From DAOSXA01 sp964526835 (GTDB lineage Bacteria > Zixibacteria > MSB-5A5 > GN15 > FEB-12), in NCBI GenBank assembly GCA_964526835.1, contig CAZGMK010000019.1, positions 1-64,000 on the forward strand: a stretch of 64,000 nt of DNA, written 5' to 3'. The notes beneath the pieces are model-generated. The model made no database searches, was not told where the DNA came from, and worked only from the letters and a program-made list of their open reading frames with translations. Of this stretch, positions 44,373 to 52,627 are shown one piece after another. The translations under genes and the position numbers were made by a program. How positions within the stretch are numbered: position 1 is the stretch's first letter; every line of letters begins with the position of its first letter.

Positions 44373-45854
44373 TCAGCCTTTGACTACGCCTAAGGGCCGC
44401 ATACGGGCGACTTTTCTGGCTATGCCGGCAGCAGAGGAGATACGAACGACATCATCGATGTTCTTATAGGCTCCCGATGCCTCTTCGGAAACGACGCGGC
44501 GATTTTGCGCTCGCAGGTATATTCCCCGGCTGGTCAGGTCGCTGATCACGTCGTTCGCCTTGTACTGCCTCGTGGCCGCTTTGCGCGAGAGCATGCGTCC
44601 GGCGCCATGACAGGAGGAGCCGAAGGTCTCACCCATCGCCTGCTCGGTCCCAGCCAGTAGATAGCTGCTGGTACCCATGTCGCCGGGTATCAGCACCGGT
44701 TGACCGATGCCGCGGTAGCGCTCGGGAATGTCCGGGTGGCCCGGCCCGAAGGCGCGAGTGGCTCCCTTGCGATGAACCATCAGATGCCGAGTCTGTCCTT
44801 TGAAATCGTGTTCTTCGAGTTTGGCGATATTGTGGGCAATATCGTAGATTTGGCGCAGTCCCAGTTGCTCCGCCGGTCGCTTGAGTACGGCTTCGAATGA
44901 CTGCCGCACCCAATGGGCAATCATCTGGCGATTGGCCCAGGCAAAATTGGCTCCGCATTTCATCGCGCCGAAATACTGCTGACCCTCCGGGGATTTGGCC
45001 GGAGCACAGGAGAGTTCGCGATCAATCAGGGGTATTCTGTACTTCTTGGCGGCGCGTCGCATAGTCTCGAGATGGTCGGTGCAAATCTGATGGCCGCAGC
45101 CACGTGAACCGGTGTGAATCATCACCGTGATCTGCCCCACCTCAGAGATTCCAAAGGCTGTCGCCGCCTCCCGGTCGAAGATCTCATCGACTCTCTGCAC
45201 CTCCAGGAAGTGATTTCCGGCCCCGAGCGTTCCCAGCTGCGAGCCGCCGCGGCGTCTGGCGTTCTTGCTGACCAGATCAGGATCGGCCCTTTCGAACGCT
45301 CCACCCTCTTCGGTGAAAATCAGATCGTCATCGAATCCGTAACCCTCTTCAATCGCCCACCTGGCGCCATTGGCCAGGACATAGTCGATGTCGTCATCGG
45401 AGAGATGAATGCGACCCTTGGCGCCGACGCCCGAAGGCACAGCATTGAACATAGCATCGACAAGATCATGTATCTTCGGCGTGACTTCATCAACAACCAG
45501 ATCGGATCGCAGGAGACGTACGCCGCAGTTGATATCGTACCCCACCCCTCCGGGTGATATGATTCCCTCATCAAGATCAAAAGCGGCCACACCTCCGATG
45601 GGGAATCCGTAACCATGATGGATGTCTGGCATGGCCATTGAAGGGCCGACCAAACCGGGCAATGTCGCCACGTTGGCTACCTGTTCGGGCGAGTTGTCAC
45701 TGGTGATGTGGGTGATAGTACTCTCGTCGGCGTATATGATACCCTCGGAGTGCATCGACATTCCGGCCCGCTTCATAGCCTCCGACTGATAGTCGGGTGG
45801 AATGCGGTAGCGGTAGTCGTCTATCTTCTCGATCGGGCCCTTCCATCCATACAT
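44373..45854 (-). CDS. rtcB: RNA-splicing ligase RtcB
   Basis: This 493-residue GTP- and manganese-dependent RNA ligase joins 2',3'-cyclic phosphate or 3'-phosphate ends to 5'-OH ends. Metal-binding and active-site blocks are GGVGYDINCGVRLL, GAGNHFLEVQ, HTGSRGCGHQ, HNIAKLEEH, HRKGATRAFGPG, and the guanylylated His in SSCHGAGRMLSRK. Full length for the family. The archease gene lies 203 nt upstream on the same strand and supplies its activation factor. AGGGGG is upstream of the ATG. Confidence 0.97.
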   Translation of the reverse strand: MYGWKGPIEKIDDYRYRIPPDYQSEAMKRAGMSMHSEGIIYADESTITHITSDNSPEQVANVATLPGLVGPSMAMPDIHHGYGFPIGGVAAFDLDEGIISPGGVGYDINCGVRLLRSDLVVDEVTPKIHDLVDAMFNAVPSGVGAKGRIHLSDDDIDYVLANGARWAIEEGYGFDDDLIFTEEGGAFERADPDLVSKNARRRGGSQLGTLGAGNHFLEVQRVDEIFDREAATAFGISEVGQITVMIHTGSRGCGHQICTDHLETMRRAAKKYRIPLIDRELSCAPAKSPEGQQYFGAMKCGANFAWANRQMIAHWVRQSFEAVLKRPAEQLGLRQIYDIAHNIAKLEEHDFKGQTRHLMVHRKGATRAFGPGHPDIPERYRGIGQPVLIPGDMGTSSYLLAGTEQAMGETFGSSCHGAGRMLSRKAATRQYKANDVISDLTSRGIYLRAQNRRVVSEEASGAYKNIDDVVRISSAAGIARKVARMRPLGVVKG

Positions 45855-46057
45855 CTGTCAACCCCCTTGGTTGGGGTTTGTTGAGAAAGTCCTGAGCCAA
45901 TGATTGACCAGGTTCCCTGTTTATGGTCGGGCGGCGCAGGGCCGCCCTGTTCGCGGTAAAATGGCCTTTCTCGCGTAGCCGCGGGGGCCTGTCTAAGCGG
46001 CGTCAATGGACCATTCGAGGTCTTTTAGCAGGCCCATTGAGTTGGCGTGCAAGCAGT

Positions 46058-46474
46058 TCAAACATCGAAAAGCACCTGAATTGAAGTACGGCTGTCTTCT
46101 TCGTTAATCTCAAGCATATGGTATGAAACACCTTTGACGTCGATTCCGTTTCCGTGTCGCTCGGAATTGAAGGGCTCGCATATGGCTTCAACGCGCAGCT
46201 CAGTGTCGCTGACGAAGTGCACCTGATAGTCGCCGCAAACCTGCCCGTCGGCATCGAAGCGCAGGATCAGCTCGGAGAGCATCCCGACCAGCAGGCCCTC
46301 ACGATCCACCGATTTGGTTCTGAACTCGACACGTTCTCGACCCCGGACATCTGCGCCGTCGGTGAGCAGGTGAGTCAGGGCCTGGGCCGTGGCGGCAAAG
46401 GCGGCTGGAGTGTCATTACCCCAGGCGCGGACGGCGATGTCGGCGGTGTGTTCTATGAATTCGTATGGCGGCAT
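46058..46474 (-). CDS. Archease (RtcB activator)
   Basis: This 138-residue archease promotes guanylylation and multiple turnover of RtcB. It has the N-terminal signature FIEHTADIAVRAWG with the metal-binding Asp, ELILRFDADG in the middle, and the conserved aspartate in the last residues (QVLFDV). The two genes lie in tandem with a GC-rich dyad (45928-45946) between them. No rtcR-type regulator is next to them. Confidence 0.94.
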   Translation of the reverse strand: MPPYEFIEHTADIAVRAWGNDTPAAFAATAQALTHLLTDGADVRGRERVEFRTKSVDREGLLVGMLSELILRFDADGQVCGDYQVHFVSDTELRVEAICEPFNSERHGNGIDVKGVSYHMLEINEEDSRTSIQVLFDV

Positions 46475-46831
46475 GTTGGTCTCTACTTAAGCTCAGATCC
46501 GATGGCCAGCTATCGTCAGTCTACATAACTCGTTGGGTAGGGGTCAAGATCCGCTTTTCTGTGAAAGGGGATTCACCGGTAAACAGTGAATCGCAGATCA
46601 TGGTGGGAAAACTAGGGGGATTTTAGTTGATCTGAATCGCGTCTCTTCGTGTGTTTACCCATACACCGAGCGTCCTGGCTTGCTGAGAGGACAGGGCTGA
46701 CGTTGCGCGGAAACAACATACGGTCGGCGAAATTGGATTCAAGTTGCATTCCAACGGATGTGGATAGGTCATCGCATCCCCAATAGCATGCTGGCATATG
46801 GTCGTAGAGACATTCAGGTGGAAGAGCAATA
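46475..46831. other. 357-nt divergent gap before the ExbBD-type operon
   Basis: No gene is seen. A perfect 7-bp dyad GATTCAC/GTGAATC with a 9-nt spacer (46570-46592) could be an operator or hairpin. The promoters of archease (minus) and of the seven-gene operon (plus) should lie here, but no clear -35/-10 pair was found. Confidence 0.45.
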
Positions 46832-47569
46832 ATGTGCCGAGATTCAGTTGAGAGCGGTAGCGGCAGGTCGTTCCTGCGATGCTGCTTTCTAACCATTCTC
46901 CTGGTGATGACGAGCCTCGATGCCCTGGGGAGTATCCATATCTTCACCGTCGAGCGCGAGCGGACAGGTTCCGCCGACGCCGAAAGGCAAGTGATCATTG
47001 ACATAGATGTATTAGTGAGCGGAGCCGACCTCTGCTTCTTCGACTCAATTCATGGTGACATCAAGGGTTGTATCGCCTTAGAGCCCGGCGAATCGCAGGT
47101 AAGGACGGTAGATTCTTTGCGGCTGGCGGATGGGCGCAACTATGGTTGTTTCGTCCGGGCACACTGTGTCGATGGCAGCGGAATAATCCATAGTGACACA
47201 GTGTTCGGTACACGGGCCGTTTTTCAATCCGAGGTGTTTTTCAGGATCGGCTCTCCGGGCGGACGTATGGGCGACGATCATCCTGATTCGAGCAGGACGG
47301 GCTGCGCTCACAACTATCCTAATCCGTTCAACCCCAGAGAACAGAACACGAAGATCGTCTTCGAGCCGGAGCGCGAGGGGCAGGTTACCATGGCGATATA
47401 TGACCTGTTCGGGCACCTAGTCTATGAACAGGGTTTTGCCGACGCCGCTGAGTTGAGCTGGAGCGGCCGCAATGGCAGAAGCGAACTGGTCGCCAGCGGA
47501 GGCTATATCTGCATCCTGAAGATGGAAGGCCGGACAGTCTCCAAACACAAGATTGCGGTGATTAAGTGA
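46832..47569 (+). CDS. Exported protein with FlgD-like C-terminal domain
   Basis: This 245-residue protein has a signal peptide with a long n-region (hydrophobic core FLTILLVMTSLDALG). The middle (about 40-150) is a beta domain of unknown kind. The C-terminal 90 residues form a FlgD-Ig-like/type IX-style domain: NYPNPFNPREQNTKIVF, then VTMAIYDLFGHLVYEQ and GGYICILKMEGRTV. In Bacteroidota such tails are sorting signals, but in other FCB bacteria they occur without a proven type IX system. It is the first gene of the operon and its stop overlaps the next start (GTGA). Confidence 0.75.
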   Translation: MCRDSVESGSGRSFLRCCFLTILLVMTSLDALGSIHIFTVERERTGSADAERQVIIDIDVLVSGADLCFFDSIHGDIKGCIALEPGESQVRTVDSLRLADGRNYGCFVRAHCVDGSGIIHSDTVFGTRAVFQSEVFFRIGSPGGRMGDDHPDSSRTGCAHNYPNPFNPREQNTKIVFEPEREGQVTMAIYDLFGHLVYEQGFADAAELSWSGRNGRSELVASGGYICILKMEGRTVSKHKIAVIK

Positions 47570-49641
47570 GATCGATGAACTGGCCGAGGAAGGCTCAATT
47601 GAGTATCGGGTGGTCAGTGATTCTAGGGTTGATACTGCTGCTGACACCTGGCTTCAGGGTGGCCGCGGCGGACGGCGAGGCCGGTCAGTCCAGCGAGTTC
47701 CTGCGCTATGGCGTGAACGTGCGCTCGCTGGGGATGGGACGCGCCTACGTGGCGCTGGCTGATGACGCTTCGGCCCTCTATTATAACCCGGCCGGCCTCA
47801 TGCGACTTGATCGGAAATACTCGTTCTATGGCTCGCACTTCGAGCCGTTCTACGAGAGTCGCTTCAATTCTGTCTCCTTCGCCATAAACCGTGCAAACAG
47901 AGACGCTACCGGTTTGAGGGGTTTCTTCTTCGGCCCCAAGTCGGCCCTGGGCTTTTCTGTCATTAGCTTGGCTTCGGAGGGCTATGAGCTGCGGGATGAA
48001 AGCGACAATCTCCTTGATGATAATTTCGGCCTCTATCAGTGGGCCCTGATGATAGGCTTCGCTCGTGAGACCGCCGGTACAGCCGGGATTCTCGGTTACG
48101 GCGCAACTATCAAGGTGGTGCGTCAGGGGGTGACGGACGCCACGGTTGGACTTGGGGGCTCCGAGAGCAGCTTCGGCCTTGATGTCGGGGCTCAATTGCA
48201 GATGCTGAACCCCCCGGTGTTGAAGGAATTGACCCGGGTTCCGCTCATCGGCACGTTCTTTCATTTGAGATACCTAATGCCTCTTCGCCTTGGGGTCAGT
48301 ATTCGCAACGTAATCGCGCCGAATCTCGGCTATGGCGGCGAGCGCGACAGGTACCCGGCCGCCCTGAGAATCGGGGCCGGCTATCACCTGCCGAATGACT
48401 GGCCGCTGCATAACCTGAGGCTCACCCTCGTCAGCGATTTCGAATGGCTCTACGATGACATAGACAGACTCATCCGTTTCGAGCGTGCAATCGAGATTCA
48501 CAAGGTGCCCCCAGGGTCCGGGCAGTATTTCGGTACCGAGTGTCGCTACCGTACGGAGAAGGTGCAGTTGTTCTCGCGATTCGGCCTGAGCCATGTCTAT
48601 GACGACACGAAGTTCTCGGCTGGTTTCGGCCTGGCGTTCGAGGTCTCGGACTTTGACTTCCAGGTCGATTTTGCTCACGGCTTCCACGAGGAGCTTGCCG
48701 ATGATCAGCGGTTTTCTCTCAGCGTAAGGTTCGGCAGCGAACGCGATTCAAGGTACTTCAGCGACGAGAACCTCCCGGCCTTGCGCCCACGCGAGCGCAA
48801 CCTGCAAGTGGTCGCCAGGTATCCCGAGCGGATCGACCTGGTTAGGCAGGCAGTAGACTCTCTGGCGCTGAAGATGGATAGTACCGACGTGCCCGGCCAG
48901 AAACAGCGCATTCGCGTTTCGCCCGAGGCTGATTTGGCCAATACCGAGCGATATCGTCGCCTCGTACAGGATGTGACCTGGGCGCGGATACTGGCCGAGA
49001 GGGCGTTCGCGGCCTTTCAGCGCTTCGACACCTCCACCGCCCGCACGTTAGCCGCCAAGGCCGATGAAGTCTTCGCGAGTTGGGATCAGGGCGAGTTCGG
49101 CAACCGTGCGCTGATGGACCACGGCCAAACGCTGCTGATTCTGGGACGGTCGGATCGAGCCGCGGATAGGCTGGAGCAAGTGCAGAGTCATCAGCCCCGC
49201 AGCCATTACTATCTCGGTCTCGCATATCAGAATCAGGGCAAACACGACCAGGCCGCCGGCGCTTTCGCCGATGCTGTCCGGGCATCCGGGGGCAAGAGCA
49301 GATGGGCGGACCTGGCGGGCCTGGAGCTGGGACGCTCCCTGCTGCAACTCCGCCGGTACGACTCGGTTGTGGCGGTCACCGCGGCAATCGTTGCCGACTA
49401 TGATGGGGAGCTGGATAAGGACTATCCCCGGTTCAGGTACTTCCCCGATGGCGACGTAGCGGACGATGCTCAGTATCTGATGGGGCGAGCCCACCTGGCG
49501 GCCGGCCGGACCTCGGAAGCAATAGCCGCCTGGGCCGCGATATGCCGGCTATACAGCGACCTGGATTACTGCGACGATGAGACCTTGCGTCGCGATCTGG
49601 AGATGTTGATAATGCAGATGAACGAGGAGACCTCACCTTGA
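47566..49641 (+). CDS. PorV-like outer-membrane barrel fused to TPR domain
   Basis: This 691-residue exported protein has a signal peptide ending near FRVAAAD. The N-terminal 400 residues resemble the PorV/UPF0164 family of 14-strand barrels: GVNVRSLGMGRAYVALADD then ALYYNPAGLMRLDRKY is the hallmark opening. Residues about 470-685 are TPR-like helices (HYYLGLAYQNQGKHDQAAGAFADAV). The fusion of barrel and TPR in one chain is uncommon. A GTG at 47566 (GTGA overlap) and an ATG at 47575 are both plausible starts. It may be the outer-membrane part of the machine encoded by the operon. Confidence 0.78.
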   Translation: MRSMNWPRKAQLSIGWSVILGLILLLTPGFRVAAADGEAGQSSEFLRYGVNVRSLGMGRAYVALADDASALYYNPAGLMRLDRKYSFYGSHFEPFYESRFNSVSFAINRANRDATGLRGFFFGPKSALGFSVISLASEGYELRDESDNLLDDNFGLYQWALMIGFARETAGTAGILGYGATIKVVRQGVTDATVGLGGSESSFGLDVGAQLQMLNPPVLKELTRVPLIGTFFHLRYLMPLRLGVSIRNVIAPNLGYGGERDRYPAALRIGAGYHLPNDWPLHNLRLTLVSDFEWLYDDIDRLIRFERAIEIHKVPPGSGQYFGTECRYRTEKVQLFSRFGLSHVYDDTKFSAGFGLAFEVSDFDFQVDFAHGFHEELADDQRFSLSVRFGSERDSRYFSDENLPALRPRERNLQVVARYPERIDLVRQAVDSLALKMDSTDVPGQKQRIRVSPEADLANTERYRRLVQDVTWARILAERAFAAFQRFDTSTARTLAAKADEVFASWDQGEFGNRALMDHGQTLLILGRSDRAADRLEQVQSHQPRSHYYLGLAYQNQGKHDQAAGAFADAVRASGGKSRWADLAGLELGRSLLQLRRYDSVVAVTAAIVADYDGELDKDYPRFRYFPDGDVADDAQYLMGRAHLAAGRTSEAIAAWAAICRLYSDLDYCDDETLRRDLEMLIMQMNEETSP

Positions 49642-49672
49642 TGAGGCAAACCCCACAGGAGGGGCACCATAA

Positions 49673-50983
49673 ATGAGCAGGATTATGAAAAGATCTATCT
49701 TGTACCTGAGCTTTCTGGCGGTACTGATGGCGCCCGCGGCGACAGTTGTCGGCCAGCCGGAGGGGCTGATCGACTCGGTCTGCATTACGGGGGTTGAGAT
49801 TGTCGGTTTTGACTCCTCCGGCAGTGAGACTACGGCCGACATCAGGGTCAGTTGGAGGGTCATGCGGGGTGACGAAGAGGGTGAGTTATCCAGCTTCGAC
49901 AATTACGCCGCTTTCGTATCGACGGACCGCACGTTCCCGAATCAGAATACGCGTGCCATTCGCGATCTGACCAGCAACGAGGCTGTCTTCAGCGGCCTTG
50001 ATCCCTACAGAACCCAATTCTTCAGGATCGGGGCCTATCGCGAGAACGACATGGTACTGGAATCCGAACCGTTCGAGTTCCGGCTGCAGTCCCGCAAGCC
50101 GACCGGATGGGGTCCGTTCTTCGCCTGGCCGCTTCTGGCGCTTCTTGACGCGACCGCACAACCGGATGCCCTGGAAGCGCCTCGAAAGGCGACAAAGATA
50201 GGGTGGGTAGCGTTTGAGTTGATAGGTGTCTTCTTCCTGGTTGGGCTGATCATCTGGTTCTTCAAGGCCCTGGTGAGGCTTCGTTCCACACACATCTTTA
50301 TGGTGCACAGGAAGGTCGGCCAACTCAGCGAGGTCGATCGCGCCCTTGATCTGGCCTCCGAGATGAACATGGGTGAACTTGATGAATTGCGCACTGTGAT
50401 CGACAAGACCCTCACCAGGAAGTGCTTTCATGGAACGATCGTTAACAAACTTGACTTCTTGCGGTTCTGGGAGCGAGCGGCAACAAAGAGATTGAGTTCA
50501 GACAGGGAATTCCACTTGCTGCCCTCCGTCCGGATCCTCAAGTCAGCCATAGCCGCCCTGATCAACAACAAGCAGGATTTGGAAGCCTCACTGGAAGCCC
50601 GCATTTCTGCCGAAGAGGAAGAGCTGCGTAAACTGGGGTTCATCGACGTGCTGTGGGCCCTGGGAGTCACGGCGCCTTTGGTCGGGCTGTTTGGAACCGT
50701 AACCGGTATAACGGAGTCGTTCAACATCATCGCGGTTACAGCGGCGCAGGAAACGAACCTGATGAACCGCCTGGCCGAAGGCATCAACGAGGCCCTGTTC
50801 ACGACCATCTGTGGTCTCGTCGTTGGCATTCTGTTCATGCTGGCCTATTACTACTATCAGTATAAGCTTGAGCGCGCCCATGCTCTATGGGTGATGTTTG
50901 CAGCGCGGTTCATTGACCATTTCAAACACGGGCAGCCGGATACGCAGATGTTTTTGGGAACCGACAGAGAACAGGGCGACTGA
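49673..50983 (+). CDS. ExbB/TolQ-type proton channel with exported fibronectin-like domain
   Basis: This 436-residue protein has a signal peptide (1-27) and a fibronectin-III-like beta domain (about 30-152, ending EPFEFRLQ). A membrane helix (about 178-200, GWVAFELIGVFFLVGLIIWF) precedes a MotA/TolQ/ExbB domain (about 205-420). The ExbB core is clear: LWALGVTAPLVGLFGTVTGI and EGINEALFTTICGLVVGILF. Normal ExbB has no such periplasmic domain, so this variant may touch a partner directly. AGGAGG lies upstream. The following exbD-like gene starts 2 nt after its stop. Confidence 0.86.
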   Translation: MSRIMKRSILYLSFLAVLMAPAATVVGQPEGLIDSVCITGVEIVGFDSSGSETTADIRVSWRVMRGDEEGELSSFDNYAAFVSTDRTFPNQNTRAIRDLTSNEAVFSGLDPYRTQFFRIGAYRENDMVLESEPFEFRLQSRKPTGWGPFFAWPLLALLDATAQPDALEAPRKATKIGWVAFELIGVFFLVGLIIWFFKALVRLRSTHIFMVHRKVGQLSEVDRALDLASEMNMGELDELRTVIDKTLTRKCFHGTIVNKLDFLRFWERAATKRLSSDREFHLLPSVRILKSAIAALINNKQDLEASLEARISAEEEELRKLGFIDVLWALGVTAPLVGLFGTVTGITESFNIIAVTAAQETNLMNRLAEGINEALFTTICGLVVGILFMLAYYYYQYKLERAHALWVMFAARFIDHFKHGQPDTQMFLGTDREQGD

Positions 50984-50985
50984 CA

Positions 50986-51498
50986 ATGGCCTTCCGTCGT
51001 ACGCGCGCCCACAAGGAATTTGAGCTCGTCAGCCTGATAGACGTTGTCTTTCTGCTGATCATTTTCGGGCTGACCATCTCTTTGTATCGGTATTCTCGAG
51101 AAGAGGGCGAGCAGCATCTGCCCCGTCGGCTCAGCATCGAAATCGACCGCCTCCCGGCAGCCGAGGATGAGTTGATCGGAAAGCTGCAGGTGGCGGTGTA
51201 CGGGTCCGACACGACAGGTGTAGTCTACACCGAACAGTTTCCGCCGGATCGAACCTGGGCCAGTCGGGAGTTCAGCAATGAAGCTTTTGTCCGCCTGCCG
51301 GCCTGCCGCCTGATTTCGGAACGGATCGTGTATTTCGCCGACAGTTTATTGAATCGACCTGTTGGCACGGGTGACTACGCCGACCATGTCTTTATCGACG
51401 TAGTCGGTGATGCACCGACTCGCGCCGTCAACTTTGTCATGACCGAACTGTCTCCGTACCGAGGGCGATTACCCTGGGTCAAACTTGAAACCCATTAG
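50986..51498 (+). CDS. ExbD/TolR-type protein, first copy
   Basis: This 170-residue protein has a short cytoplasmic start and a single membrane helix, LVSLIDVVFLLIIFGL. It carries the conserved proton-carrying Asp (Asp19), as in ExbD/TolR/MotB-like stators. The periplasmic part differs from typical ExbD and has several polar insertions. It is encoded between the ExbB-like gene and a second ExbD, suggesting a heteromeric stator. Confidence 0.82.
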   Translation: MAFRRTRAHKEFELVSLIDVVFLLIIFGLTISLYRYSREEGEQHLPRRLSIEIDRLPAAEDELIGKLQVAVYGSDTTGVVYTEQFPPDRTWASREFSNEAFVRLPACRLISERIVYFADSLLNRPVGTGDYADHVFIDVVGDAPTRAVNFVMTELSPYRGRLPWVKLETH

Positions 51499-51515
51499 GA
51501 CGGAAGACTAGGCAG

Positions 51516-52070
51516 ATGCCGTATCGCTATCAAAGAAAGCCGCGACGCAAGCTGATGTTGTTTCCCCTGATGGATATGTTCTTCATCCTGCTCATATTCT
51601 TCCTGGTGACTTCGGGCTTCTCACCGGTGCCGCCAGAACAGCGAGGCGCATTCAACAATGTGCCGCGGATGGCGGTGGGTGAAGCGCAGATTCTGATTCA
51701 GGTTGTAAACGAAAGTGAGGTTTTCTGGCTGGACAACACGAGCTTTGACGGGGCCTGGCGCAACGATTTCTATGCCGCCAACAGGGTTCCCATGCAGGTT
51801 GAGACCCTGCGGGAAAGACTGCTCCAGTGGTACGAGTCGGTCGGCATGTGTGTCGGTGAGGAGGTGTTGGTCGTGGTCCGAGCTCCCCACGACCTGCCAT
51901 TCCGCGCCGTAGTCAACCTGCAGGAGTCTTTGCGGAATCTGTTCGAAAGCAATCTGGCCCGATTCGATGTTGTATTCAGCCTCCTGCCGGGCTCCCTGCA
52001 GGACATTGAGATTGAGGGCATTGAGTCCGGCCAGGCGGAAGTGAGGATACTGTGGCAGAACGTCGGTTAA
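51516..52070 (+). CDS. ExbD/TolR-type protein, second copy
   Basis: This 184-residue protein has the membrane helix FPLMDMFFILLIFFLVTSG and the conserved Asp at residue 20, followed by a periplasmic alpha/beta domain (VVVRAPHDLPFRAVVNLQESL). It is clearly different from the first copy outside the helix. Its 3' end overlaps the TonB-like gene by 19 nt. Confidence 0.82.
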   Translation: MPYRYQRKPRRKLMLFPLMDMFFILLIFFLVTSGFSPVPPEQRGAFNNVPRMAVGEAQILIQVVNESEVFWLDNTSFDGAWRNDFYAANRVPMQVETLRERLLQWYESVGMCVGEEVLVVVRAPHDLPFRAVVNLQESLRNLFESNLARFDVVFSLLPGSLQDIEIEGIESGQAEVRILWQNVG

Positions 52071-52627
52071 CAGCCTTTGCGGTAGTCACTGCGGCGCTGC
52101 TTTGTGTGCTGTTGAGCGGTGGATGCGAGCAGGAGTCGGTTCCCACCCGCGCTCCAACGCAGCAGGGTTGTCCTCGCCCGGTAGCGGACACAGTATCGGT
52201 CCCCGCTCCGGGGCTGATCGGCATCGTGTTGAGTCCCGGTGCGGAGTTGGTGTTCCAGATAGACGGCCGCAGAAGCCGGGCCCTGATATGGGATTCTCTG
52301 CGCACGAACTTCCATGATGCCTATGTTGACATAAACGTGGAGATCGATCAGCAGGGACGGGTCACGCAGTATGACGTTCTTGACGAAGAGGGCCAACCGG
52401 GGGCTACGGAAGAGATATGGAAAGCGGTTTCGACCTGGCGATTCCAAGGGGGATGCTACCTCGGCGCCATTCGCTATATCTTCAATGTCAGCAGTTCTGA
52501 GATCATTATCTACCGCTCTGGGCTGCGTCGCGCCCCCGGCTATGAGAACTGCGAGATCAACCTCGGGCGGCTGCACGATGTGAAGAGGTATCGGGCAAGT
52601 CACAAGTTCTGGCCCTATTATCGCTGA
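52052..52627 (+). CDS. TonB-like probable lipoprotein
   Basis: This 191-residue protein has an N-terminal export signal with a lipobox-like LLSGGC (Cys25). It has a short linker and then a domain resembling the TonB C-terminal fold (about 85-160: VDINVEIDQQGRVTQYDVLD, AVSTWRFQGG). Classical TonB is anchored by a membrane helix, not by lipid, and has a long Pro-rich span, both missing here. The GTG start at 52052 has GAGGAT close upstream and overlaps the previous gene by 19 nt; the stop overlaps the next start by one base (TGATG). Confidence 0.62.
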   Translation: MAERRLTAFAVVTAALLCVLLSGGCEQESVPTRAPTQQGCPRPVADTVSVPAPGLIGIVLSPGAELVFQIDGRRSRALIWDSLRTNFHDAYVDINVEIDQQGRVTQYDVLDEEGQPGATEEIWKAVSTWRFQGGCYLGAIRYIFNVSSSEIIIYRSGLRRAPGYENCEINLGRLHDVKRYRASHKFWPYYR

